From Chaunax sp. Z400 (Eukaryota; Chordata; Actinopteri; Lophiiformes; Chaunacidae): a DNA stretch of 64,000 nucleotides. How positions within the stretch are numbered: the first letter of the stretch is position 1; each line of letters opens with the position of its first letter. The translations under genes were made by a program, and so were the position numbers. This document shows positions 54,001 through 64,000 of the stretch, piece after piece. Below the pieces are notes generated by a model. It had not been told where the DNA came from and did not search any database. It saw only the letters and a list, made by a program, of their open reading frames with translations. The stretch is taken from NCBI GenBank assembly GCA_037577475.1, contig CM075197.1:15727518-15791517 (forward strand), written 5' to 3'.

Positions 54001-57000
54001 AAGAGGAGTTAGTGGACTGACTTTGATGAGTCCTAGGACCTTAAACAACCTTCTGTCTTTAGTCGGTCTCATTGTGACCAACGCAATGATACAAATTACA
54101 TTTAATAATGAAATAAAACTGAGGATATGCTTAAAAGTCAAATCTAACATAAAATGTGCAAAGATTCACTTTTCTGTGGATAATTTCGTTTTCAGTCAAC
54201 CGAGTAACCAAAATTTCTGCCTGACCCTAAAATCATGCTAATCTAGTTAAGGCCTTAAAATCCTGCTTGCACATGAAAAAAGTGTAAGCAAAAGATGTTC
54301 AAAGATGTAAAAACAAAAACAGCAGCCAGAGACTGAGACAGGGAGTCATCAGTCGACCTCAGTAGCACCAAAATCACAGTGTGTTCAGAGCGGTTCGAAT
54401 CTGGTGTTATTGACCACAGACTGAGAGAAAGAACATTGGCGTGAAGGTAACTACAAAGTCTTTGTGCATGAAGTAGGGTTTGCTGCTTGAAAAATTGAAC
54501 TGTAACGGGGCGTGCGTCCCATGTGCAAAGGCTGCAGTCCTCTCACAATTCCCACTCAGTCCCCTTTGCCACATGTCTACTCTCACTCTTTCTTCCCATT
54601 TCCTGTAACATATTTTCAGTTTTCCTAACTAATAAAGGCAAAAACTGCCTAAAAAAACAACATAAAAAAAAAATTGGAGCAGAATTTAAAATATCCAACA
54701 TTCTTGAATGTCTAAAATTTCTTTAATGACATAAAAAGTATGTTTTGTACTATTTTAGGAAGCTATTTGAAAAACTCTTCGACCTGGCTGCAGCATATTT
54801 GTGACAGCGATGACACAGCGTTAGTGAGTTCACTATGTCCCTGGCACAGCTCTTCGGTTTGGCCCAAAGTGACTACAGACAGCCGGCTAAAACTTATTTA
54901 GGGTCTGGACTTCCCCAAAAGTGTCCCACTGACTCATACGCTTGTAATGATCATGCTGCTGAAATTAAAGAGACTTGAAGAGGACAGCAAAATAGCTTTC
55001 GGTGCGGATATGGGATTTGAAGGAACATTAAATTTTTCTAAATATGTCCTGTCCAGAAAGATAAAATTCAACAAAAAGGGATTCAGAGAGGAAGATTCTG
55101 CTCCACGCATGACGAGTTTATGTGCTTGCCCTTCTTATCTCTCATTGGATGTGATGTAACAGACAGAAATAAGAAGTAATAATCCATAAATACAATAAAA
55201 GGCTTTTACACCACATCAAAATTCCTGACAATTTCTGACCAAATTTTGCATTAGCTTAGTAACAAAGGAAACCAGTGCCTAGGAAACCTAGGAAGGAAAC
55301 CTAAACCTAAAGGACCTAAACCTAAAACCTAAGGAAAACCTACACTTTTTTCATACATGGGGCTAAAATAAAGGGGCAGAAGTAGAACCGACTGGGAGGG
55401 CCACCTGAGTGGTCACTTCCTTCTAAACTAATTCTCCATACTGTCCTTTAAAAGCTATTTTTACAAGAAAAACTGACAAGAACCACGTATAACACACACA
55501 GGACTGAGAATGACGAAGATGTAGCACATCGGACTTCAGTGATAATTCGATGTGATGTGGAATAGAGGTACTCTGGCAAAGACAAGATGGAAATACTAAG
55601 TATTACATGGTATGATTATGAGGAGGTCTATAATGGTGTTGCTTTTTTATTTTATTTTTTGCATGCTTTGACTTGTACCTTTCACCACAAACTGTCTGGT
55701 TGTCTCTGTTGACCAGGGGAATTCCTGGCAGAGTGATTTTTGAGACTGCAGGACTGAATCACATTGCCAGGGATTTCCAATGGCTGACATGAAGAAAGCA
55801 AGCTCTCTCTCTCACACACAAACACAGATGCACACTCATTTGCTAACTCACACAAAGGCACACCCAGGTTTTGAATTTGCATCCTCACACACAAACACAC
55901 CCGTCTCTGTCAGAAAGATGTCCAGGTGACCTGGCTGTGCGGCAGCAGGACTTAACCCACATGTGAACAGTGAGTGTCTGCCATGTTCACAGTGGTTAAG
56001 TTCTGCCGCCACAGGGCTGCAGCCTGCAGGGGAAGAATTAAGGTCAGGGAGGGGCTGCACTGCATCAAACCACTAGTCCTCACATCAACACCCAGTATTC
56101 AGATGAGCATGACGCCAGTTGATGCAAAAAGCTCCTCACTATGGTTGACCTCGAGCCATTTTATGTCCTCCAAAGAGCACAAATTACTATTGAGACGGTG
56201 TTTCACTCATTCCACCTGTGTTGACGAGCATTTGAGCACACGAGGCAAACACGAATGCCACATTTACATCACATTTTTAAGTTTATTTATGTCTGTCTGA
56301 GGTTGACGGATATTTTTTTAATCATTACGTAGTGTTGCACCTGCTTGGAGAATCATCCGATCACCCAGTAGTGGATGTAGACACGCATAAAGTGCGTTTT
56401 CTTTAGTCAAGTTTCTCGAAATTGTCTTTTTGTTATTTATTTGTGCTACATTTGGATGGAAACTTGAGTATACTGTAGCTTAGTGTAATCAGCTTGAAAA
56501 ATCAAAAAGCGCATTCTCGTTGTTTTTTTTAAAAACCTGATGATGCCAGAAGCTTCTCATTCGCTAGATTAACTTGGTCTGAGCCCACCGACCTTGAGAC
56601 TCACACCTAATCACTCCTACCGTCAGAGCATGTCTTAAAGGCCGAGGACGTGTGAGGTTTACGGATGACTCAATTTTTTTGTGGTGAAAGTTAAAGGATG
56701 GTCTGTTGTGATCAAGAGTAGGTCATAGTCTGTAAGCTTCTGGTAATAGCTGCTAATTTGTTGAATTAGCTGAAATTGTGCGGCTTCATTGTGTCCGGTT
56801 CTGTTAAATGTCAGCTGTCTCATTAGCGCCGGGGTCTGCTCCTGTGGGGCGAGCAATATGTCATTGTATGTCGTCATTTGTATTGCTCACTGCAAGGCCC
56901 TCTCAGGGGCAGCATGTGTGTAACTTTGCATTCATATTTTTTTTTCTTTATGCTTCACCTTGTTGATTTCTGCATGAGCATCAGTGTCTATTTGTTTGAC

Positions 57001-58754
57001 TTGTGTGTACTGTATGTGTGTGAGTCTGTCTGTCCTAACCCCCAACCCCTCAGCCCCTGCTGGGTCGGTCTCCTGTGCCTGCTGTGCTGATAATCAGTGT
57101 GTGACGTTGGCTGGCTCAGTTCAGCAGGAACAGGGGACTGGTCTCATTTCCACACACACACACACACTTAAATAATGACTGTAGCCTGTTACATGATCTC
57201 AGACTCTGAATATGTACATGCATGTTTAAATATGTTGATTTGGAAAAGATTGACAACATAATGTCAGGCGATTTGTATGTTAAACGGTGATTTGTCCCAT
57301 TTGTACACACTGTAATGAAACACTTACCTTTGATTTATACCTGCTTTTATTGCATTTACACATTATTAAAAGCTGTAACTTGTAACTATGTGCTATTTTA
57401 ATCAAACATCCATGTGAGAATTCAAAATAATTAGACTAATATACATTCCTTGTTCCTAATAAAATATTTATATTATATTATTTTTAATAAGATTTTAATA
57501 AGCTGTAAAATTTTCTTCTGTGTTTTTGCATGTTTTGTTGATTCAAAACCTAAATGACTTTGTGTTGTTTCGTTGTCTGTTGTTGGTACAATATTTGTAA
57601 AAAAGAAAATGCCTGGTTGATATCTGTGGTTTCACCAATATTAAAACTACATTTTTTTTAAAAAAGCATATATGTGTCTTGTTTTGTTTTTTCAAATATG
57701 CCTTCAACTATAGAATAAATTTTACATAACAAACAATATTGAAAAAAATGTTCACTGTTTATCATCCTCTTCTTTTGGTCCAGGTGAGGGACAGGATGAA
57801 ATGATGGTTTTCATTCCAAAGATTATACAAAGGTTTTTCACTGGGTCCCTACTCTCATCTGCTGTTTATCAGTGTAATGCACTGTTGTCTATTATTACTC
57901 GAAGGAAAGTCTGCCTATTAGGAAAATTTTTCAATTTTCACAATGTGTTGCTTTAGTTTGGTCATGGTACAGTTGTGTAATACTAACTTTTCACCTCTTA
58001 TGAAATCTGCACAGAATGAAATGAATTATAATAGTGAAATGAAGGAAGCAAAATTTATCCAAAACCTCAAAGTCTATCTAAAATTTTCTATTGTACAATA
58101 AATTATTTTTCATTCAGTGACTTAAAGTTGAAAGAGATCAGATCAATAACTGATGTTGAGATCATGCTTACTCATTCAGTGAAAGAGCTAACAGAACTAA
58201 ACAATCATTTTCTTTTAAAGACAACTGAGAGACATGAAAATCTTTGCATTCCTGTACCTCCACTTACATTGTCTCCATCTTTTAGCAACACGATAGCTTT
58301 ATGAAATCGTGTAGACCCTCTGGAGTCCAAGTAAATATGGGTTAACTTTTGTCTTTGTAGATGTCACTACCCCACATGGATAGGGGTTTATTTATAGACT
58401 TATAGCTGTAAGTCTAACTTCTCATTTTGTCAGTTTAACAAAGCATAAAGCTGCCAAGGACATGGTAAGCACATATAAAAATTGTATAAATATTTAGTCA
58501 CAGTCACTTGAAGTATTATTATAGAATGGATCTATGTTGTAAATTTCACCAAAATGCAGTCTTTGTGTACACAAATACTAAAGAATAATATATGAAACTA
58601 TAAAACATGCAGAGAGCGCATACCCGGTCCAACGGCATTGTCACTAATCATTTGCATAGCTCCCACTATGGTGATGTCACCATGATGACATCTATTTAAC
58701 GGGATCTGCCTCATGCCATATTAAGTAAAACTCTGGAAACCTACTCCTAGCATT
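51045..58754. other. Intergenic DNA, no gene recognised
   Basis: Mixed-composition DNA without recognisable exons, RNA genes or long repeats. A degenerate CCTAAA-type cluster lies at 55268-55345. The stretch at 57360-57760 is very AT-rich with several AATAAA hexamers on +, but no coding exon was found upstream of them. Confidence 0.4.
55268..55345 (+). repeat. Degenerate (A)CCTAAA-type tandem cluster
   Basis: Repeated ACCTAGGAA, AAACCTAAACCTAAAGG and ACCTAAACCTAAAACCTAAGG units. It is irregular and short, and is not the vertebrate CCCTAA telomere unit. Confidence 0.7.
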
Positions 58755-59085
58755 TGAAATCATGTGTTTATCGTCATGATCAAAAATAATATAATTTTAC
58801 ATAATGGCGGATCCGGATCTATTTTTCATATAACTTATTGCATTTCACAAATACGTGAAATCCATTTGAATGACTCTGAGTCTGCATTATCTCAGCTACA
58901 TACTGGTGTCCGTTTCATCCTCTTCATTACCGTACTGTGACCCAATACATATTGCCCCCTTCAAAATACCATATCTTAATCTCACTGATCCGGATTATGA
59001 TGTGTAGAATGGTGTAACATCAGGAGTTGTCCATGTATGCCTGGGTAATCTCATTTTTATTGGCCTCTTATTATATTTCATGATA
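58755..59085 (+). mobile_element. Unclassified dispersed repeat (GGCGGATCC family), copy B
   Basis: Same-strand partner of 37817-38170, with colinear blocks (GAAATCATGTGTTTATC, AATGGCGGATCCGGATCTATT, TTTCATATAACTTA, ATCCATTTGAATGA, ACCCAATACATA, TTTTTATTGGCC). Insertions and deletions of up to about 30 bp separate the blocks. Confidence 0.65.
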
Positions 59086-59559
59086 TTGAAACAATAAAAT
59101 TCTGCTGTTTTTTCTGAATTTAATCCCATGAGAAGCTCTCATCTACATGGAGTACGGTAACCTCCATCAGTGCTATATGATTTCAAGTGCACAGAAAATA
59201 CAGTATGAGGTACTAATTACATGTTTCATTCCAAAATATTTCAGCTAACGGTTCACTTGACTACTTGTAACTAATTGCATGTAACAAAGGAGAGCAAATG
59301 GCTTGAGAAATGATGCAAATTCCAGCAGATCAGAATGGGCTTTCTGGCTGAGCGGCATGTCCTGAGGTGTCTGCTCAAAATCAACAAACGAATAACAATA
59401 CCATCTATATTGCTTAAAGACAGGAGTATCTCCCCATGTCTCAAAACCAAATTAAAACTGAATTAAAATAAACAGGTGGGACATGTTTGCTTCCATGAAA
59501 TCCAGCTCTCAAGTAAATGAGAGATTCTCTTGGGATTTTGAGATATTGCATTAATTCAG

Positions 59560-59685
59560 AAAAACGGAGTCGATTTTTCCCAAGAAAACTTGTCTCACAA
59601 TTCTGAAATAATAATCAAGTTTCCTGAGAAAAACAGAGTCGATTTCTTTTTCCCACGAAAACTGTTCTCAGAATTCTGAGAAAAT
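59560..59685 (+). repeat. Imperfect direct duplication of about 65-70 bp
   Basis: Two successive units each contain GAGAAAAAC/AGAAAAACGGAGTCGATTT, then TTTCCCA-GAAAACT and TCTCA-AATTCTGA. The second has small insertions. No function suggested. Confidence 0.65.
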
Positions 59686-60686
59686 GATCTTGTTAATTCA
59701 GTAATACGTTGTTGTTTTTTTATCTTGAGTGAATGCACTACACCTCCCTGCGCAGAGCTGCCTCAAAAATTTCATTAACTCATCCTTGACCCAAAATCTA
59801 TCTTCTCGCAACTTTTCAAGATGAAATGCAGACAAACAAAAAAAAAAAAAAACATGATCACATAACCTCCTCCAACTCTCACAGACATAGACATAGATAA
59901 TAAAATACAGAATTTGATTTATCCCAAATTTATGTGATGCTTTTTCATCATTGAGACCCTTTAAATCCCTGAAACATTTAGCTGCCTGCTGATCCAGTGT
60001 TACACAGACTCCAGAGGCAGGTGATCTACACGTCAGAAGGGTGAACCCTGTCACATCCTCTTTATTTCCCTGCCACTGGTAACCGATGATAATGACACAT
60101 GGGTGTCATCGACTGCGTCAGAAGAGACGACGGCGGCTCAGCTGACGACTTCCTGTTCCTGAGAAAGCAGATATCACCTTCTTCTACTCCTCTCTTCCAT
60201 TCCCTAACGTCTTTACCCGCTTACTACACATTTATTGCCCTATTGTTCCCTTCTACATCTGAGTGTTTATCTTTCTGTCAGTCGGCCCCTCCTCGCTCAG
60301 CAAATGTCTCTCTTTACCCCGGTTTCACCCACGCACGTTCGTTGCACTCCCTCACCTGCCGCGCTACCTCTTCAGGTTGACCAATAAGCTTCCGAGGTTG
60401 GAGTTCCCATGGCAACATAACAGGTAAACAAAGGTGGAGATAAGGAGTCAAGAGGATATTAGTCAGCTATTTGGTAGGCACATAGAAGTAAAAAAAAAAA
60501 TAAAAAAAATCTTGCTGCACTTTTACCCTTCTGAAAATACATTTTGATTTATTTATATTCTCATACTCTAAAATTAGAGGTATGCACTGCATTCTAGTTC
60601 CAGTGTAGTATTTTTGAGGGCGCCATACAGTGGATAAACACTCAGAAATCTGACACTGAAATGCCAGACAGTAAATGTGCTGGTTT

Positions 60687-60691
<5 letters not shown>

Positions 60692-60735
<44 letters not shown>
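60692..60735 (+). repeat. (AT)n microsatellite
   Basis: About 44 bp of pure AT repeats. Confidence 0.95.
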
Positions 60736-60738
<3 letters not shown>

Positions 60739-61914
60739 CAAACGTGCACGAATCTCTCTGTTGTGTATTTGCTTTATTTTCCCTCCACTCTTCACAGATC
60801 CACCGCGCCCTGCAGCTGTGCAGTAGGTCAGCTCTCCCTCTCACTCTGTCTTTTCCTACTTCTTTCTCAATCCCATCTGGCTCTTTGGTTCTCACCATAA
60901 AAAAAAAAAAATGCCAATCTGTCCCACAGAAGACATAATTGCCATTATGGCTGCTGCAGACCTGCACATAACACAGTGTACTGATTGTTCCAGAGAAGAG
61001 GAGGGGGCAAACACGGACTGCTCTGTGCAGACGGCACACAATATTATCATAGCGTGACTACAGCTCATCCACACACACACAGTCTCTATCAGTCTCCTTG
61101 TAATCTTTCCATTAAGTACAGAACAAACAAGTTTCTATTGAGCTGAAAATCCATACACCGCTGCCTTTAAAAAAAATCTTTTTAACTGTCAAGCCCTGAG
61201 TAAACACACACACAAGTGCGACCGCCAATAGGAAATGATAGAAGGACTGAATGGAAAAGCAGTTTGTACAAAGTCAGGAACGCCCAACTCCTGTGAGTGT
61301 GTGAGAGACACACATGGGGCTGAGGTTTTGGGAAAGTTGACCTTATCCCAGTTCCAACTCTACTTCTCCATCTCTGCCTCCAAAAAAGAAAAGGTCACCA
61401 TCCCAACTACATAAAGGACACTGACACTTCGAACAAAAACAAAGAAAAAAATCAGGCTTTAGTGGATATACCATTTACACATTTAATACAAAAACTTCCC
61501 AAATTTCCATTGCAATGTCTGCAAATATCACTGGGTTGAGAATGGAACTGTGACCAGCGGTTATCCAGAGGAAATATCCACTCCTGCAGCAGCACAGTGA
61601 CGCAATGTGATGGGAAATATCTTCATCTTTAGTATTAGATGAGGTGGTTGATTCTGCTGACAGCAGCCCACCTACTAAGCGAGCACTAACCACACATGCG
61701 TAAGTTGTGAAGCTCTTATGAGGCCTCGTGGGATTCGAGGTGACTGGAGGCCTTCACTAGATCACTGCAGCTCTGAAGCAGCATTCTCCATTCAATGGAT
61801 TGTAGCTGAGCACCACTCGTAGATATGAATGAGATGTTTTCTCTTCTGTGTTTGTCTTGACTTTCATTTATTAAGATAGTAAAATAGAAGGTTTGTAAAA
61901 TAAAAACATTCAGT
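60736..61914. other. Intergenic DNA, nothing recognised
   Basis: Mixed-composition sequence with a 13-base A run at 60899-60911 and short CA tracts. No exon-like or repeat-like structure was identified. Confidence 0.4.
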
Positions 61915-62310
61915 GTTCACTTTATTAGGTATAAATGTACACTAATGTAATCCAATAGAAGTGTTCTGCCATAAAGTTTGCTTTTATGATGCCTATAATG
62001 TTCAGCGTTTTGCTGAAAATGTCAGAGATACGTTAACCCAATGTGTTTATTGCTGAGATCATACTGGTGGTGTTGTACTGGACCACATTATATTCAAAGG
62101 TGTTTCTAATATTCCCTCCCACTATGCAAAAGGAAAGTATAAAATATTAGAAGCATCTTTACATATAACAGTCCAGTAAAACACCCTCTTTAACATTTAT
62201 GCTTTTCTATGATGTCACCAAAAGCTGAGCATTAATAAATTCTGTAAATGAAGAATTGAACTGAATTGCTACAGAATGTACAGGTAGCTGATAAGATGGA
62301 CACTAAGTGT
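61915..62310. mobile_element. Degenerate MITE with CACTTTATTAGGTA end
   Basis: The left end TTCACTTTATTAGGTATAAA matches the terminus of a well-known fish inverted-repeat element (CACTTTATTAGGTACAC). The interior GGTGTTTCTAATATT near 62100 is also typical. The right end (AGGTAGCTGATAAGATGGAC ACTAAGTG) is a poor complement, so the copy is old. No coding capacity. Confidence 0.5.
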
Positions 62311-63126
62311 TTCGACAGAAACAGTTTTTTGATATTTTTATAGAACTTTTTTTTTTCCAAATGCAATTTATGAATTATTGTCATCAGAGGTCAGCTGTAA
62401 TGCAAACACGAAATTATCTAATTTTACACAACAAAGATCATAAACAGTCATGTGAAATTAAGAGTCACAAAGTGAAGGTGGACCCCTTGTGGCCTCCTGA
62501 GACAAACACACTGCACGAAAACTTAAAAGTACACAAAAACCCATTCAATACAGGAAAAAAGGATTCATTAATGATTTACTGAGATATACAGGCACATTCA
62601 ACCTGTAACGATGACAGTAAGGTAAAGATTTAGATAGTATAAGAACAAATGAGCACTAAGATGATTTGCAGGTGATGTTCCTGTATAACCCCATAACTAA
62701 ACTGAAATAAATCCAAACTACTGAATAAATAATGCCTCATGAGTCTCTCTCTACTCTCTGAAACTCTCACAGCTACAGTAAAACCTGGTGACATACAGGA
62801 CATTCTCTCTGGTACATGCAGTAACATGCTAGCCATGCTAATTCAGCTATCTGAATAGACAGGAAAGAAAATGTACCTGTTTTAACAAGTAAAGTTTACT
62901 TTTTTTAACATATTGTTATGGAAAGCGTTAAGACAGGAATCCCTCACCGCTGACTCCCATGAAGTTCTCAGTTGCAGCATTTGAAGTAATACAGCTTCTT
63001 TCTTACCATGTATTTTCAACAGACTTGTCTAGAAGATCAATCTTATATCTGTTCTTAGTAAAGCAAGGGGAAACACCAGAGGAGAAAAGCTGGTTGTCGT
63101 TTTCTCGTATGTAAGAAGGCAATCAT
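62311..63126 (-). other. DNA downstream of dhps (3'UTR on minus strand)
   Basis: Lies 3' of the dhps stop codon on the minus strand and probably includes its 3'UTR. No other exon seen; a polyadenylation signal could not be assigned with confidence. Confidence 0.4.
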
Positions 63127-63222
63127 TTAATCTGTTTCCTTGCCGGCAGCCAGCTTGTCAGCGTGTAAAGCAAATGTTTGGGCCACGATCAGAGGGAAGA
63201 CTAAAGTGGCATCTGCATACAC
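63127..63222 (-). CDS. dhps: Deoxyhypusine synthase, last coding exon (partial gene)
   Basis: On the minus strand a TTCCTCTGTTCCCAG acceptor precedes a phase-0 frame VYADATLVFPLIVAQTFALH followed by ADKLAAGKETD and TAA (63127-63129). This matches the C-terminus of vertebrate DHPS (human has VYADASLVFPLLVAETFA). The enzyme uses NAD and spermidine to convert a lysine of eIF5A to deoxyhypusine, in the cytosol. The Ala-Asp pair in VYADA lies at the NAD pocket in the human enzyme, as I recall. Only 31 residues are in the window; the preceding exon (expected to encode the GARPDEAVSWGK-type region) is not seen between 63223 and 64000, so it lies beyond the edge. The final dozen residues diverge from human, as is usual for this tail. 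Confidence 0.85.
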   Translation of the reverse strand: MYADATLVFPLIVAQTFALHADKLAAGKETD

Positions 63223-63631
63223 CTGGGAACAGAGGAACAGAACAGGGCATCACTTCTCTGTAACATACTGTATGTAACACATTCACTACTCTAAATTGAA
63301 TCCAGTCATACGTTTTCATATTTATGTTTTGGTGCTTTGACACCACTGTGCACCTTTGGACCAAACACTATGCAGATACTGCCACCCTGAGGTCAAAACA
63401 GACTTCACAGCTCCTTGTGAACACCGTTATTCTACTTGGAAGAGAAAATAAAAGCTGAAACTAGATATTTAACAGCTCTATGTTATGTATGAATGGAAGT
63501 CAGTGTCATTCATCATATGCCATTGGTATTTTTTCCCAGCTACAATGGGGCCATCATGTGGAGTTTGTTTTGTGCCAGGATCAGTCAGCGCCTGCATTTT
63601 GTGCAAAGGCTACGGGGTTCACGGAGTGGAC
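63223..63631 (-). other. Part of the last dhps intron
   Basis: Sequence upstream of the dhps last exon on the minus strand. No upstream dhps exon or other coding feature was found. Confidence 0.5.
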
Positions 63632-63985
63632 AAAAATGTTATATTATTGTTCTATAGGGCAGCCACTGAACCCATCATTCGGTAAGGCATCACTACATGG
63701 TTTTGGTAACCTGCCTGTTAAACTCAGATCACAACTCCAAATCCTGATCAAAAGAGCTGGAAAGATAACCAGCATGCTGCCCTCAACTTCTCTCCAGGAG
63801 ATATTTGAGGAGACGGTGAGGAGGCAGGGCCTTAAAATCACCCGTGAGCCAACACACATCCTTCGCAAGGAGTATGAGCTGATGCCCTCAGGCAGAAGGT
63901 ACAGGTTACCAAACTGTAAGTTGAGAAAGTATAAATCTCCCTTGGTTCCACTGTCAATCAAACTACTGAACAGTAAAAGATAAGT
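63632..63985 (+). mobile_element. LINE reverse transcriptase 3' fragment (L2-like)
   Basis: An open frame through this block encodes the C-terminal part of a fish LINE protein: FGNLPVKLRSQLQILIKRAG, SLQEIFEETVRRQGLKITRE and YELMPSGRRYRLPNCKLRKY, then SIKLLNSKR and a stop. The SGRRYR motif followed by basic residues and LLN is diagnostic of this class. The frame is intact over about 115 codons, so the insertion is relatively young or little mutated. 5'-truncated, antisense to dhps. Confidence 0.8.
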
Positions 63986-64000
63986 GTGTGTTCACAGGTG

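Noticed and set aside
55268..55345. Interstitial telomere sequence
   Set aside because: Units are irregular CCTAAA/ACCTAGG forms, not the vertebrate CCCTAA repeat; kept only as a low-interest observation.

Overview
The window is vertebrate nuclear DNA, almost certainly from a teleost (probably percomorph) fish. Genes are split by GT-AG introns. The rest is AT-rich and holds many (GT)n microsatellites and fish-type mobile elements: a Rex3 reverse transcriptase relic, L2-like LINE tails, a tRNA-derived SINE, a Tc1-like transposon and several short inverted-repeat elements. I see no prokaryotic features, CRISPR arrays, rRNA genes or functional tRNA genes.

Three protein-coding genes are supported. 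(1) A somatostatin receptor, best matched to type 5 (sstr5), lies at 1727-3522 on + in three coding exons, 388 residues. (2) The NHERF2 scaffold gene (nherf2/slc9a3r2) runs from 8650 to 38794 on + in six coding exons, 386 residues, with two PDZ domains and a C-terminal ezrin-binding tail. Its 18.7 kb second intron and 8.2 kb third intron hold most of the mobile elements. (3) The last coding exon of deoxyhypusine synthase (dhps) is at 63127-63222 on -; the rest of that gene lies beyond the right edge.

Layout: 1-1.7 kb, a short inverted-repeat element and the sstr5 upstream region; 1.7-3.5 kb, sstr5; 3.5-8.6 kb, spacer with repeats, a 28-G run and the CpG-rich nherf2 upstream region; 8.65-38.8 kb, nherf2; 38.8-63.1 kb, mostly non-coding DNA with repeats, one candidate alternative terminal exon (40836-40904) and one promoter-like block near 50.4-50.7 kb; 63.1 kb to the end, the dhps tail and a LINE fragment inside the next dhps intron.

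The most interesting biology is at sstr5/nherf2. The spliced receptor ends in -QSVL, a class I PDZ ligand of the kind NHERF PDZ domains bind, and the adjacent gene encodes such a scaffold. The two sstr5 introns lie inside the coding region. Retaining intron 1 would give a five-helix truncated receptor; retaining intron 2 would swap the PDZ-ligand tail for one without it. nherf2 intron 1 has a GC donor. I found no clear new defence, toxin or enzymatic system. The remaining novelty is isoform structure and several unclassified dispersed repeats.
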